From NCBI GenBank assembly GCA_021802115.1, contig JAKABA010000092.1, forward strand, positions 1-13,781: DNA of 13,781 bases. The letters run 5' to 3'. Positions 1 through 7,158 of this stretch are shown here, in pieces (the first letter of the stretch is position 1; each line of letters starts with the position of its first letter). Under the pieces are notes generated by a model that worked only from the letters and a program-made list of their open reading frames with translations, made no database searches and was not told the DNA's origin. The position numbers were made by a program, and so were the translations under genes. This DNA is from a bacterium. GTDB taxonomy: Bacteria; Chloroflexota; Dormibacteria; UBA8260; Bog-877.

Positions 1-113
1 TGGACACGCAGGTCGCCGTACTCCAGCTCTGGCACCTCGGACATCGCCTGCAGCGCCGCCGCCTCCAGCTCAGAAAGCGGCAGGGCGACAAAGTCCGGAT
101 CGAGATCGGTCAT
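1..113 (-). CDS. TldD/PmbA-like metalloprotease family protein, N-terminal fragment (runs off window)
   Basis: Read on the minus strand, an ATG (111-113) opens a frame of 37 codons that is still open at the window edge. A good ribosome binding site, GGGAGGAG, lies just upstream of the ATG. The peptide starts MTDLDPDFVALPLSEL and continues with a helix rich in Glu and Ala, then a segment ending EYGDLRV. This pattern resembles the beginning of actinobacterial TldD proteins: a short acidic start, an ALPL-type helix, then an 'ADxR' strand. TldD/PmbA proteins are zinc-dependent proteases that act in modified-peptide maturation or quality control. The metal-binding motif lies far outside the window, so the family call rests on the N-terminus only. 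The gene is divergent from the glycan genes and probably unrelated to them. Confidence 0.5.
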   Translation of the reverse strand, partial: MTDLDPDFVALPLSELEAAALQAMSEVPELEYGDLRV

Positions 114-800
114 GGCTCCTCCCAGGCGGCGCCCGTCCAACGACTCCGTTCCCGACGGGGCCGGTTGGCCACTCCTCGGAGGCGATGGGGTGCTCGGTGT
201 GGAAGTCTACTGAACCGGCCCGCCTGGTTCTCCCGCAGCGATCGCCCCGCCCACCGCGGAGCCCTGCCACGGCTTGACCCGGGACGATCGGGAGCCAGCG
301 ACACCGGCAAAGCTGCGCCGGGGCATGGTGGCCCGGGAGCGGGTCCACCCACCCGCAACTAGCCCCGCCACCATGACGTCGTAGGCGACATAGCGACCTC
401 TATCCAAGAGGTCTCCCCACCTAGGCCTCTTCCCAATTCGTCTGGCGGCGACCCCTACCCGGACGGGTGCGGGTCGCGGCCCACCGGGACGATGCCTGGG
501 AGCGCCGCAGGTCGGGTGATCCCGGCGGGTCGTGGCAAGATGTATCCCTCTGGTGATACCTGAAAGTGCCGCGCCCCACTTGTGGAGCACGATCTGGGCA
601 ATCCCGGCAGGCTCCCTCCGGACCGCTCTGCCCTGTCCAGTCGACGACGGGACCCGGCGGCCGCTGGCCCGCCGAGGATGGCCGATTCGCCGTGCCGATC
701 TGCACTGGCCGGACCCGGGTCCCCCGGCCAGCCCGACAGCTCGGGCCTCGCAGCGGTGGGTCAGTGTCCGTCCCGCCGTCCACGCTGGGGTCGCGACGTA
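114..800. other. Divergent intergenic region, no convincing gene
   Basis: These 687 bases separate the minus-strand TldD-like start from the plus-strand glycan operon. Several open frames cross the region because of the GC content, but none has recognisable protein features. The most suggestive is a plus-strand frame from a GTG at 532 to a TAG at 799-801. Its stop overlaps the GTG start of the glycosyltransferase (GTAGTG), which could couple translation, but its 89-residue product has no recognisable domain. A minus-strand frame closing at 207 has moderately coding-like codon use over about 207-440. I annotate neither. Small dyads include a 6-bp perfect hairpin at 395-413. Promoters for both flanking genes must lie here, but I cannot place them. 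Confidence 0.5.
395..413. repeat. Small perfect inverted repeat (GACCTC-7nt-GAGGTC)
   Basis: GACCTC at 395-400 and GAGGTC at 408-413 are exact reverse complements around a 7-nt loop. It lies midway in the divergent intergenic region, so it could be an operator or a leader hairpin. No U-tract follows on either strand. A 6-bp dyad can occur by chance in this much sequence. Confidence 0.35.
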
Positions 801-1958
801 GTGAGGATCGCCATGGTGACGCCGCGGTACGCTCCCCATCTCGGGGGAGTGGAATCTCACGTGTCCGCGCTGGCACCTCGGATAGCCGCCGCGGGCCACA
901 CCGTGGAAGTCCTGACCCAGGAAGTGGGTGGGCCGGACGGGACACCGCAGGTGCTTGGCGAGGGGCTCACGGTGCGGAGGTTCCCAGCCTTGGGGTGGGA
1001 CACCCCCTACACCCAGTCGCCAGCATTGTGGCGGTTCCTACACTCCGAGATGGGCACCTACGACTTGGTCCACGCCCACAGCTACCATGCCACCCCCGCC
1101 TTAGCGGTGGCCCTTGCCGGTTGTCGCCGAATGGTCTTCACCCCGCACTACAACGGGCCGGGGCACAGCAACTCGACCCACTTGGCCCACCTGGCGTACC
1201 GGCCTCTGGGGAGACTCATCACTCGCCGGGCTCGACGGATCATCTGCGTGTCGCGGGCCGAGGCGGACCTCCTGGTCGGCCACTTCCCAAGGGCGCGTGA
1301 CCGCATCACGGTGATCCCCAACGGTGTGGACCAGGAAGGGCTGAACGCGGAGGCCTGGCCCAGCCAGCCCCCCACGGTACTTTGCGTGGGGCGCCTGGAG
1401 CCTTACAAGAATGTGGGTCTGGTGATCCAGGCGATGAGGCATCTGCCAGGCGAGATCCGCCTTGTGGTCGTGGGCGACGGCCCCTTGCGGCACCGACTCG
1501 AGAGGTTGGCCCAGGAGACCGGCACGTCGCAACGGGTCACCCTGCTCGGGTCGGTCCCGCGAGGGATCTTGGTGCGCTGGATTCGCACGGCCACTGTCCA
1601 GGTGTCCATGTCCGCGCACGAAGCTTTCGGAATCACCGTTCTGGAGGCGCTCGCGGCCGGTACACCAGTCGTGGCTTCGGACATCCCGGCTCACCGGGAG
1701 TTCCTGAGCAAAGCACCCGCGGGGTCCCTCACGTTGGTCCCCGAGAATGCCACCCCAGAGGTCCTGGCGACGGCCCTGCGAGCCGCCGTGGCGCGAGGTC
1801 CGGTGGGAGCGATGGCTGGCACGAACTGGGACGCGGTTGCCGAATTAACGATGCAGGTCTACTTCGAGGTCGCCGGCCCCTGGCCCGGCGCCGACAGAAG
1901 TCCCAGCGCCGCCGGGGAGTCCTCTTCCGATCTGAGTACAGGCGTCAGGCACTTGTGA
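801..1958 (+). CDS. GT4-family glycosyltransferase (GT-B fold, retaining)
   Basis: This 385-residue cytoplasmic or peripheral enzyme should transfer a sugar from a nucleotide-sugar donor to a lipid- or oligosaccharide-linked acceptor. The N-terminal acceptor domain starts with the GT4 signature RIAMVTPRYAPHLGGVE (GGVE at residues 15-18). The linker carries IPNGVD (172-177). The donor domain begins VGRLEPYKN, with R198 and K203 as the expected phosphate-binding pair, and carries the EX7E motif as E274-AFGITVL-E282, followed by GTPVVAS. I chose GTG 801 because it keeps the complete first beta strand, as GT4 proteins do. ATG 813 has a better-spaced GAGG (803-806) and is the alternative. The C-terminal tail of about 30 residues is rich in Ser, Pro and Gly. 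The stop overlaps the next gene's GTG (GTGA). Donor and acceptor cannot be read from sequence. Confidence 0.92.
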   Translation: MRIAMVTPRYAPHLGGVESHVSALAPRIAAAGHTVEVLTQEVGGPDGTPQVLGEGLTVRRFPALGWDTPYTQSPALWRFLHSEMGTYDLVHAHSYHATPALAVALAGCRRMVFTPHYNGPGHSNSTHLAHLAYRPLGRLITRRARRIICVSRAEADLLVGHFPRARDRITVIPNGVDQEGLNAEAWPSQPPTVLCVGRLEPYKNVGLVIQAMRHLPGEIRLVVVGDGPLRHRLERLAQETGTSQRVTLLGSVPRGILVRWIRTATVQVSMSAHEAFGITVLEALAAGTPVVASDIPAHREFLSKAPAGSLTLVPENATPEVLATALRAAVARGPVGAMAGTNWDAVAELTMQVYFEVAGPWPGADRSPSAAGESSSDLSTGVRHL

Positions 1959-4057
1959 CCAGGCGCCAGCACACCCGCGGGCCGAGGAGACCCAAGCAGC
2001 CCAGGCCGGATCCCAACAACAATGGTGTACCCGCAAGGGGCGCCTATCGTCCTGAGCAGGGGGTGCGCCCGCCTGGAGCGAGCGCCGCCTCGGTCCCGAA
2101 GCCAGACTTGGGCCCCAGAACCCTCTTCAGACGTGCCCTCTCCAACCTTCGGTTGCCGCTCAGCATGGCCATCCCGGCTGTGGGGTTCGTGGCCGGGGCC
2201 GGGTTCCTGACTCTGGCCTACTCGGTGGCCGCGACCCGACCGCCTGGACAGCTGGAATACACCCTCTTCTGGACCGGAGAGCTGCTGGCAGTAGTGCCGG
2301 CCGCGCTGCGCCTGCTGGCGCGGGGACCGTCGCGACCCGAGCGGCTCGCTATCTTGGTCGCACTCGGACTCTTCGGGTTCGTGCCTATGCTGCTGCGCGA
2401 TCCCACCGCCGAGATCTTCCACGACGCCCTGGCCCACTGGACCGCGGCCCAGGAGGTGTTCCATACCGGAAAGCTGTTCCGGCCCGACACCCTGCTACAC
2501 ATCGTCCAGTACTACCCGGGTCTATCGGCCCTCACGGTGTCTCTCCGAAGTCTGACCGGAATGTCGACCTTCCAGGTTGGCACCGCAGAAATCTGGCTGC
2601 TGCACGTCACCTCCCTGATCGGTGTCTTCGTGCTGGTGGAGCGCATAAGCGGGTCGTCCCGCGCCGCGGGAATCGCGGGACTCATCTACTCCCTCAATCC
2701 GGCGTTCGTGTTCTTCGACTCCCAGTTCGCTTACGAGTCACTGGCGGTTCCACTCTTCATTTGGGCCCTGGCGGCCGCGGTGATTCTGCAACAACGCCTG
2801 CGACAGCGGCCCCACGAGCGCCACGCCTGGCTGCGCCAACCGGTAGCGTCGTGGCTGGCGGTCGGAGTCATGGCGTCTGCCGCCTGCATCGTCACCCACC
2901 ATGTCACCACTTGGGCGTTGGTGGGGACACTCTGGCTCATGAGCGCCGCCCCGGTGGTGCTTCGTCTCCATTCTCGCCGCGCCCGGCTGGCGAGTTGGGG
3001 CACCGCCGTAATGGCCGGCGCGATCACGATCGGCGCTGCAGCCTGGTTGGTCCTGGTGGCGCCCGAGACCATAGCGTATGTGGCCCCCCACGTCACAGGG
3101 GGCATCCAGGGCGCGCTGGCCATTCTCAGCCGGAGAAGTGGCGGCCGTCAGCTCTTCAAGAGCAGCCCGCTCCCCGAATACCAGAAGTTGGCTGCCTTCG
3201 CCACCCCCGTCTTCCTGTCAGCGGCCTGCGCTGGAGCCCTCTGGACTGCGCGCCGGCACTGGCGGAGGCTGCCTCCAGCCTCGGTCGCCCTAGGCGCCCT
3301 TGGGCTCCTGTACTTCGGCTCGCTCCCGGTGATGTTGACCGCTCAGAACGAGGGTGCACGCCGGTCACAAACCTTCACCTACCTTGGTCTGGCGGCGATC
3401 CTCGCGCCCTTCCTGCTGCTGCTCCTGAGGCGGGCGGGGGGCAGGTGGGCGCTCGACTACTTGGTGCGAGCCGTGATCCTCCTGGGGATCGTGACCCTGC
3501 TCGTTGGCAACATGACCCTCGACATCGACGTCTATTACCAGTTCCCGGGGCCCAGTGTCTACGGTGCCGACACGCGCAGCCTGTCTACCGAGGTGGTATC
3601 CCTAGCCACCTGGTTCCGATCCACCCTCGGCCCCGGCCACCGGGTGGTGGCGCCCCGGGATCTCGGCCTGGCCCTGGGCAGCTATGGCGGCCAGACCGTC
3701 TCGGCCGCCTCCTACGGCTTCCCCGTCTGGCAGCTTTACTTCTCCCCGCAGCTCCCTAGCCAACAGCTGCTGGGCGAGCTGACCTCCTCCTCCTACGGGT
3801 ACATGGCGGTGGACACGAAGATGTACCACAACCTGCCCGAGGTAGGCGCCTACTTCACTGCCGGCGAGCCGGGAGGTGGACAGCACATCCCCCCCCTCGC
3901 GGCCCTCAACAAGTTGGCGGGTCTACCATGGCTGACCGAGATCTACGCCTCGACCCATCTCCAGGTGTACCGGCTCGACCTACAGGAGCTGCGCGCATGC
4001 CCAGCGGCGCCGACGGTATCTCACGCCCTGCTTCCCGGCTGTCCAGTCCCCGGCTGA
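1955..4057 (+). CDS. Large polytopic membrane protein, putative GT-C-type glycosyltransferase
   Basis: The product is about 700 residues, with a basic, proline-rich, probably cytoplasmic N-terminus (1-65) and then many hydrophobic helices from about residue 66 to about 520. The C-terminal 170 residues are mostly hydrophilic and probably extracytoplasmic. After the third helix lies a loop with E153, H156, D157 and H161, followed by YYPG at 186-189. Acidic residues in the first long outer loop are typical of GT-C enzymes, which use polyprenyl-phosphate sugars outside the membrane. The later segment SGSSRAAGIAGLIYSLNPAF resembles uncharacterised actinobacterial membrane proteins of polysaccharide loci. 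The start GTG 1955 overlaps the upstream stop. ATG 2165 would remove the basic tail and begin at the first helix. GT-C function is inferred; a glycan polymerase or accessory protein is also possible. Confidence 0.78.
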   Translation: MTRRQHTRGPRRPKQPRPDPNNNGVPARGAYRPEQGVRPPGASAASVPKPDLGPRTLFRRALSNLRLPLSMAIPAVGFVAGAGFLTLAYSVAATRPPGQLEYTLFWTGELLAVVPAALRLLARGPSRPERLAILVALGLFGFVPMLLRDPTAEIFHDALAHWTAAQEVFHTGKLFRPDTLLHIVQYYPGLSALTVSLRSLTGMSTFQVGTAEIWLLHVTSLIGVFVLVERISGSSRAAGIAGLIYSLNPAFVFFDSQFAYESLAVPLFIWALAAAVILQQRLRQRPHERHAWLRQPVASWLAVGVMASAACIVTHHVTTWALVGTLWLMSAAPVVLRLHSRRARLASWGTAVMAGAITIGAAAWLVLVAPETIAYVAPHVTGGIQGALAILSRRSGGRQLFKSSPLPEYQKLAAFATPVFLSAACAGALWTARRHWRRLPPASVALGALGLLYFGSLPVMLTAQNEGARRSQTFTYLGLAAILAPFLLLLLRRAGGRWALDYLVRAVILLGIVTLLVGNMTLDIDVYYQFPGPSVYGADTRSLSTEVVSLATWFRSTLGPGHRVVAPRDLGLALGSYGGQTVSAASYGFPVWQLYFSPQLPSQQLLGELTSSSYGYMAVDTKMYHNLPEVGAYFTAGEPGGGQHIPPLAALNKLAGLPWLTEIYASTHLQVYRLDLQELRACPAAPTVSHALLPGCPVPG
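3983..3987 (+). promoter_or_regulatory. Ribosome binding site that decides the start at 3997
   Basis: AGGAG lies inside the 3' end of the preceding gene, 9 nt before ATG 3997. It is the clearest Shine-Dalgarno in this part of the operon and favours 3997 over an upstream in-frame start at 3928. Confidence 0.7.
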
Positions 4058-4890
4058 CATCTCCCCGGTGGGTCGCCGGCGGCCTCCTGCTGGCCGCGGC
4101 CGAGGTCACACTCAGCTCCTTCATACCTGTTGAGGCACTTCGGGCGCTGCTGACGCTGGGTCCAAGCCTGGTCCTCCCCGGCGCGGCGCTGATCTTCGCC
4201 GCTTCCGGCTTTCGCGAGCCTTGGGACCCGCTGCCCACTGCGGCTCTTGCCGTGATCCTCAGCATCGCCTACTACCCGCTGGCTGCCATCGCCTGGTACG
4301 CAGCAGGGGGCCGCCTCTCCACTCCGGCCATCGCGGTCCTGATGGACGCATGGGTCCTGACCATGGTGGTGCTCGGCTCCTTGCGGCTGCGGTTGGGGCG
4401 GTCCGCGGGCCCGAGACCGCTTCTGGCGAACATCCCTGCCAGTGCGGGCGCTACCCGGCTATGGGGATCCTGGCTTTTGGGGGTAGTGTTGGCGGGCGCG
4501 GCCGTGGTGGGTTTGGGCGTCGTGCTCCTGCCCAAGCAGGAGCCATCCCAGTACTTTGCCCTCCACTTCACCAGCAGCTGGGCCCTGGCCTCAGGGCCAC
4601 GCTCGGTCCCGCCGGGCGCAGATCTTGCGGTCCCGCTGGCCGTTGAGAATGCTCACCCCGCAGGGGAGCGGCTCTTGCTCAGCGCGACCTTGGACGGCAA
4701 GCCGTTTGGGAATCCCCGGGTACTGTCCTTGAGGGCAGGTGGCAGCTGGACAGGGGTGCTGGATGGGGCCCTGGCAACCCCGGGATGCCTTCAGCAACTG
4801 GTGGTCAGCCTCTCGCGGCCCGGGTCCTCAGGGCGGCTGCTCTCGATCAACATGTGGATTAGCCTGCGAGCCCCCTCGTGCCCCGGCTGA
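3997..4890 (+). CDS. Membrane protein with DUF1616-like extracytoplasmic domain
   Basis: This 297-residue protein has a short N-terminus, about five transmembrane helices (roughly residues 26-43, 49-70, 81-102, 111-127 and 152-176) and a C-terminal beta-rich domain of about 120 residues predicted outside the membrane. The layout and the phrase VPLAVENAHPAGERLLLSA resemble DUF1616 proteins, whose outer domain looks like an immunoglobulin-type or NEAT-like fold, but the match is by eye. The start ATG 3997 is supported by AGGAG at 3983-3987 with a 9-nt spacer. The frame is open further upstream, to 3928. The gene begins 61 bases inside the preceding gene and its end overlaps the following one, which implies co-translation. 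Its role is unknown; position suggests help in glycan polymerisation or export. Confidence 0.72.
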   Translation: MPSGADGISRPASRLSSPRLTSPRWVAGGLLLAAAEVTLSSFIPVEALRALLTLGPSLVLPGAALIFAASGFREPWDPLPTAALAVILSIAYYPLAAIAWYAAGGRLSTPAIAVLMDAWVLTMVVLGSLRLRLGRSAGPRPLLANIPASAGATRLWGSWLLGVVLAGAAVVGLGVVLLPKQEPSQYFALHFTSSWALASGPRSVPPGADLAVPLAVENAHPAGERLLLSATLDGKPFGNPRVLSLRAGGSWTGVLDGALATPGCLQQLVVSLSRPGSSGRLLSINMWISLRAPSCPG

Positions 4891-6272
4891 CTGCCAGCGG
4901 CACGAAGGATAGTGGCCCGGCCGCCCCGCCTCCAAAAGAGCGTGTCTCCATCGCCACCCGGTTGAGCGGGTACTGGTACCGGCTCAGCCGGGACCCCTTG
5001 TCCCGAAACAGCCTCTTCATAGTGGCGACCACCCTGGTGAACTCTGCCCTGGGCTACGTTTTCTGGGTTGTTGGGGCTCGCCTGTTCCCGGCGTCAGCGG
5101 TGGGAATCGTCGCCGCCACCATCTCCGCTGGATCGGTCGTCGGCATCCTCGCCTACGCGGGGGTGGGAATGACCCTGATCCACTCCCTGCCCCAGGTCCG
5201 AAAGGACCGGGAGTGGTCCGACACCCTCCTGGCCGGAACGGGAACGGCGGCGCTCATCGGCCTGGGGGGCGCCATGATCGTGGTGGCGGCCCTGCCACTC
5301 CTCAGCGCCAAGTTCGCCCTGCTTCACCAGTTTCCCAATGCCGCCATCTTCGTCTTGGGGACGGGCGCTTGGAGCCTGGGCTCGGCCCTGGACTACGCGT
5401 TCATCGCTGAACGCTCCGCCCATTTGATGCTGGTCCGTAACACCATCCACGCAGCCGCCAAGCTGCTGGTGGCTGGGCTACTCGTCTGGGTGGCGGTGAA
5501 GACCCCCACCTTCTTGCTTCTGGCATGGTCCGCGGCCGCCGTGATCGGCGGGCTCGTCGGAGCCGCCCTGCTGTGGAAGTGGCTGGGTCGCGGTCGACTG
5601 TCCCGGCCGCGCTGGGCTGATCTGGTCGCCCGGGCCAACTTCCTGCGCCGCCGTCTCTGGGGCCACCAAGTGGTCAGCATTAGCGGCCAGCTTCCCCCGC
5701 TCTTACTGCCGGTGCTGGTCACCGCTCGGATCTCGGCACGAGCCGACGCTTTCTTCTATCTGACCTGGCTTGTCACGGGCGTCCTGCTCGTGGTGTCCGC
5801 CGCAGTGGCCGACGCTCTCTTCACCGAGGGGGCCTATCAACCTGCCGAGCTACGGTCCAGAGCCTGGTTCGCCTTGAAACTGGTGATGGCCGTGGCGATC
5901 CCCCTGATGGTGGCGTTCCTGGTGGGTGGGGGCCTCATCCTGTCCGTCTTCGGCCCAGCCTACGCCGCCCACGCCCTGCTGCTCCTGCGGCTGCTCGCGC
6001 TGGCGGCCGTGCCAGACGCCATCACCAACCTCTACGTCGCACTCCTTCGGGTCCGCTCCCGCTTCCTCGCCGCCGGGGCTCTGAACCTGGGCATGGGCGC
6101 CGGCACCTTGGTTGCATCGTGGTTCCTTCTCCCGGTTTTCGGGATCACAGGGGCTGGCGTGGCCTGGATAGGGATGCAAATTTGCGGATCCCTGTATTGC
6201 GGCGTCGACCTGCTGCACCGCCGCGTGCGGGCCACGCCGCTGGCGGTCGCCGGAACAGGAGCCAAGCGGTAG
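4878..6272 (+). CDS. Wzx/MOP-type polysaccharide flippase
   Basis: This is a 464-residue integral membrane protein with about 12 or more hydrophobic helices. It starts after a basic, Pro-rich N-terminal tail and ends in a short basic tail. The helix beginning NSLFIVATTLVNSALGYVFW, followed by an AR(L/F)(F/Y)xxxxVG segment (GARLFPASAVGIV), is characteristic of the polysaccharide transporters of the MOP superfamily. Such proteins move undecaprenyl- or polyprenyl-linked oligosaccharides from the inner to the outer face of the membrane. The start is GTG 4878, overlapping the preceding gene by 13 bases, with only a weak GAG nearby. Length matches the family (about 400-500). It is the last gene of the tight cluster 801-6272; an 880-base gap follows. 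Substrate specificity cannot be read. Confidence 0.88.
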   Translation: MPRLTASGTKDSGPAAPPPKERVSIATRLSGYWYRLSRDPLSRNSLFIVATTLVNSALGYVFWVVGARLFPASAVGIVAATISAGSVVGILAYAGVGMTLIHSLPQVRKDREWSDTLLAGTGTAALIGLGGAMIVVAALPLLSAKFALLHQFPNAAIFVLGTGAWSLGSALDYAFIAERSAHLMLVRNTIHAAAKLLVAGLLVWVAVKTPTFLLLAWSAAAVIGGLVGAALLWKWLGRGRLSRPRWADLVARANFLRRRLWGHQVVSISGQLPPLLLPVLVTARISARADAFFYLTWLVTGVLLVVSAAVADALFTEGAYQPAELRSRAWFALKLVMAVAIPLMVAFLVGGGLILSVFGPAYAAHALLLLRLLALAAVPDAITNLYVALLRVRSRFLAAGALNLGMGAGTLVASWFLLPVFGITGAGVAWIGMQICGSLYCGVDLLHRRVRATPLAVAGTGAKR

Positions 6273-6535
6273 TGAATCGCGCGACGGTCACCGGCTGTCG
6301 CCTTTAGCAGTCCAGATAGGGGCTGGCAGTGCTATTGTGGGAAGTCGGAGGGCAGCGAGTTGGCATGCCAGCGGCACGTTCACCGCTGCCCCGCCCGGCG
6401 CCGGTTCGGGGCCGGCACGCTGTCGGCCGCGGCTCCGCATTGCCATCGGAGCACCATCCCGGTAGGGCACCGGGCCCGACAGGGTGGCGAGTTAATCGAG
6501 ACGGCGCTGCCGGGAGCCGGGAGAGGGCCCTTGGG
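6273..6535. other. Intergenic stretch after the flippase gene
   Basis: I see no convincing gene here. A sequence resembling an extended -10 element (TGCTATTGT, 6330-6338) stands out as AT-rich, but no matching -35 lies at normal spacing, so I do not call it a promoter. No terminator-like hairpin with a U-tract follows the flippase stop. Confidence 0.4.
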
Positions 6536-6652
6536 GTGGCCGCCTCCGAGTTGGAGGACGACCTGGTGCGGACCGTTGTGGAGGTGCTCACCGGCATGTG
6601 TTCCCGGCGGCGTTGGCGGCGCACGCCGCGCTCCGGGGGGGACACGCGCTGA
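6536..6652 (+). CDS. Possible small ORF (38 codons), function unknown
   Basis: From a GTG at 6536, preceded by GGAGAGG about 10 nt upstream, a short frame runs to TGA 6650-6652 with very high GC at third positions. The product starts with an acidic helix, AASELEDDLVRTVVEVLTGM, and ends in an Arg-rich tail. The frame is open back to 6329, but codon use there is less regular. I do not recognise it. It may be a real microprotein, the 3' end of a decayed gene, or chance. Confidence 0.22.
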   Translation: MAASELEDDLVRTVVEVLTGMCSRRRWRRTPRSGGDTR

Positions 6653-6683
6653 GCTGTGCGGAGCGACGGGTGGAGGCCTGCTG

Positions 6684-7148
6684 ATGGCTCCAGCCCGCCG
6701 GGCTTGGCGGGTCGCCATTGAGCCTGACCGCCGCCCGCATTGGGTCCTGGGGCGCCAGGCCGGTAAATCCCCGCGCGCCTACCAGTTCGAGTACCGGGGC
6801 CGGTGGTTCGGCCCACGGCGGGTGGTGATGGATCGCGGGTTCGCCGACCCGGAGTCCTGGTCCAGGCACGGAGCGAGCAAGGCCGCACTTCCGCAGCGGG
6901 AACGCGCCCACCGCCGCGAGCGCTGGAGCGTGGTCAAGGACCGCTACCTAAACTCCACGAACAATCCGACCTGGCAGGCTCCTCCGGCAGCCAGAGCCGG
7001 TGCCGGGGAGGCGGTCCCTGCGCATGGAGGCGACCATAGGGCCGCCTTCCGCGCGGCTGGTGTCTGTAAAGAAGGACCTGGGAGACTCCCGGGACCCACC
7101 GTTTGGGCCGGTGGTCCTCGGACCCCCTACGCGTCCGTCCACATTTGA
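6684..7148 (+). CDS. Hypothetical protein, possibly a gene remnant
   Basis: ATG 6684 is preceded by GGAGG (6672-6676) at ideal spacing. The first 90 or so codons have strongly G/C-ending third positions and a sensible composition, with aromatic and charged residues around PRAYQFEYRGRWFGPRRVV (near residues 30-50). After about position 6960 the codon pattern decays and the remaining 60 residues look like read-through, so the original gene may have been longer or was frameshifted. The segment 'F-RGRW-RR' faintly recalls small actinobacterial proteins of the DUF6504 type, but this is a guess. The product has no membrane helix or signal peptide. It ends 10 bases before the next gene's GTG and overlaps that gene's ribosome binding site. 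Confidence 0.42.
   Translation: MAPARRAWRVAIEPDRRPHWVLGRQAGKSPRAYQFEYRGRWFGPRRVVMDRGFADPESWSRHGASKAALPQRERAHRRERWSVVKDRYLNSTNNPTWQAPPAARAGAGEAVPAHGGDHRAAFRAAGVCKEGPGRLPGPTVWAGGPRTPYASVHI
7092..7117 (+). promoter_or_regulatory. Hairpin just upstream of the second glycosyltransferase
   Basis: GGAC (7092-7095) and CACCG (7097-7101) pair with CGGTG (7109-7113) and GTCC (7114-7117) around a 7-nt loop. This gives 9 base pairs with one bulged C. It stands 30 nt before the GAGGAG of the next gene. No U-run follows, so it is more likely a leader structure or a weak terminator than a classical intrinsic terminator. Confidence 0.35.
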
Positions 7149-7152
7149 GGAG
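7147..7152 (+). promoter_or_regulatory. Strong ribosome binding site for GTG 7159
   Basis: GAGGAG sits 6 nt before the GTG. It decides this start over open in-frame codons as far back as 7000. Confidence 0.75.
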
Positions 7153-7158
7153 CTGCCA

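Noticed and set aside
207..899. Minus-strand open frame of 230 codons opposite the first GT4 start
   Set aside because: It overlaps the GT4 N-terminus and has no recognisable motif. Only the 207-440 part has somewhat coding-like codons, which is not enough for a call.
566..1300. Plus-strand open frame of 244 codons
   Set aside because: Most of it overlaps the clear GT4 gene in another frame, and its composition is that of GC-rich shadow translation.
1382..1954. In-frame upstream extension of the large membrane protein gene, opening at 1382
   Set aside because: It lies wholly inside the glycosyltransferase gene in another frame and its product is Arg/Gly/Pro-rich without domain features. The start at the overlapping GTG 1955 is more sensible.
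6330..6338. Extended -10-like promoter TGCTATTGT
   Set aside because: No -35-like hexamer is found at 16-18 nt upstream, and a single AT-rich 9-mer is weak evidence.
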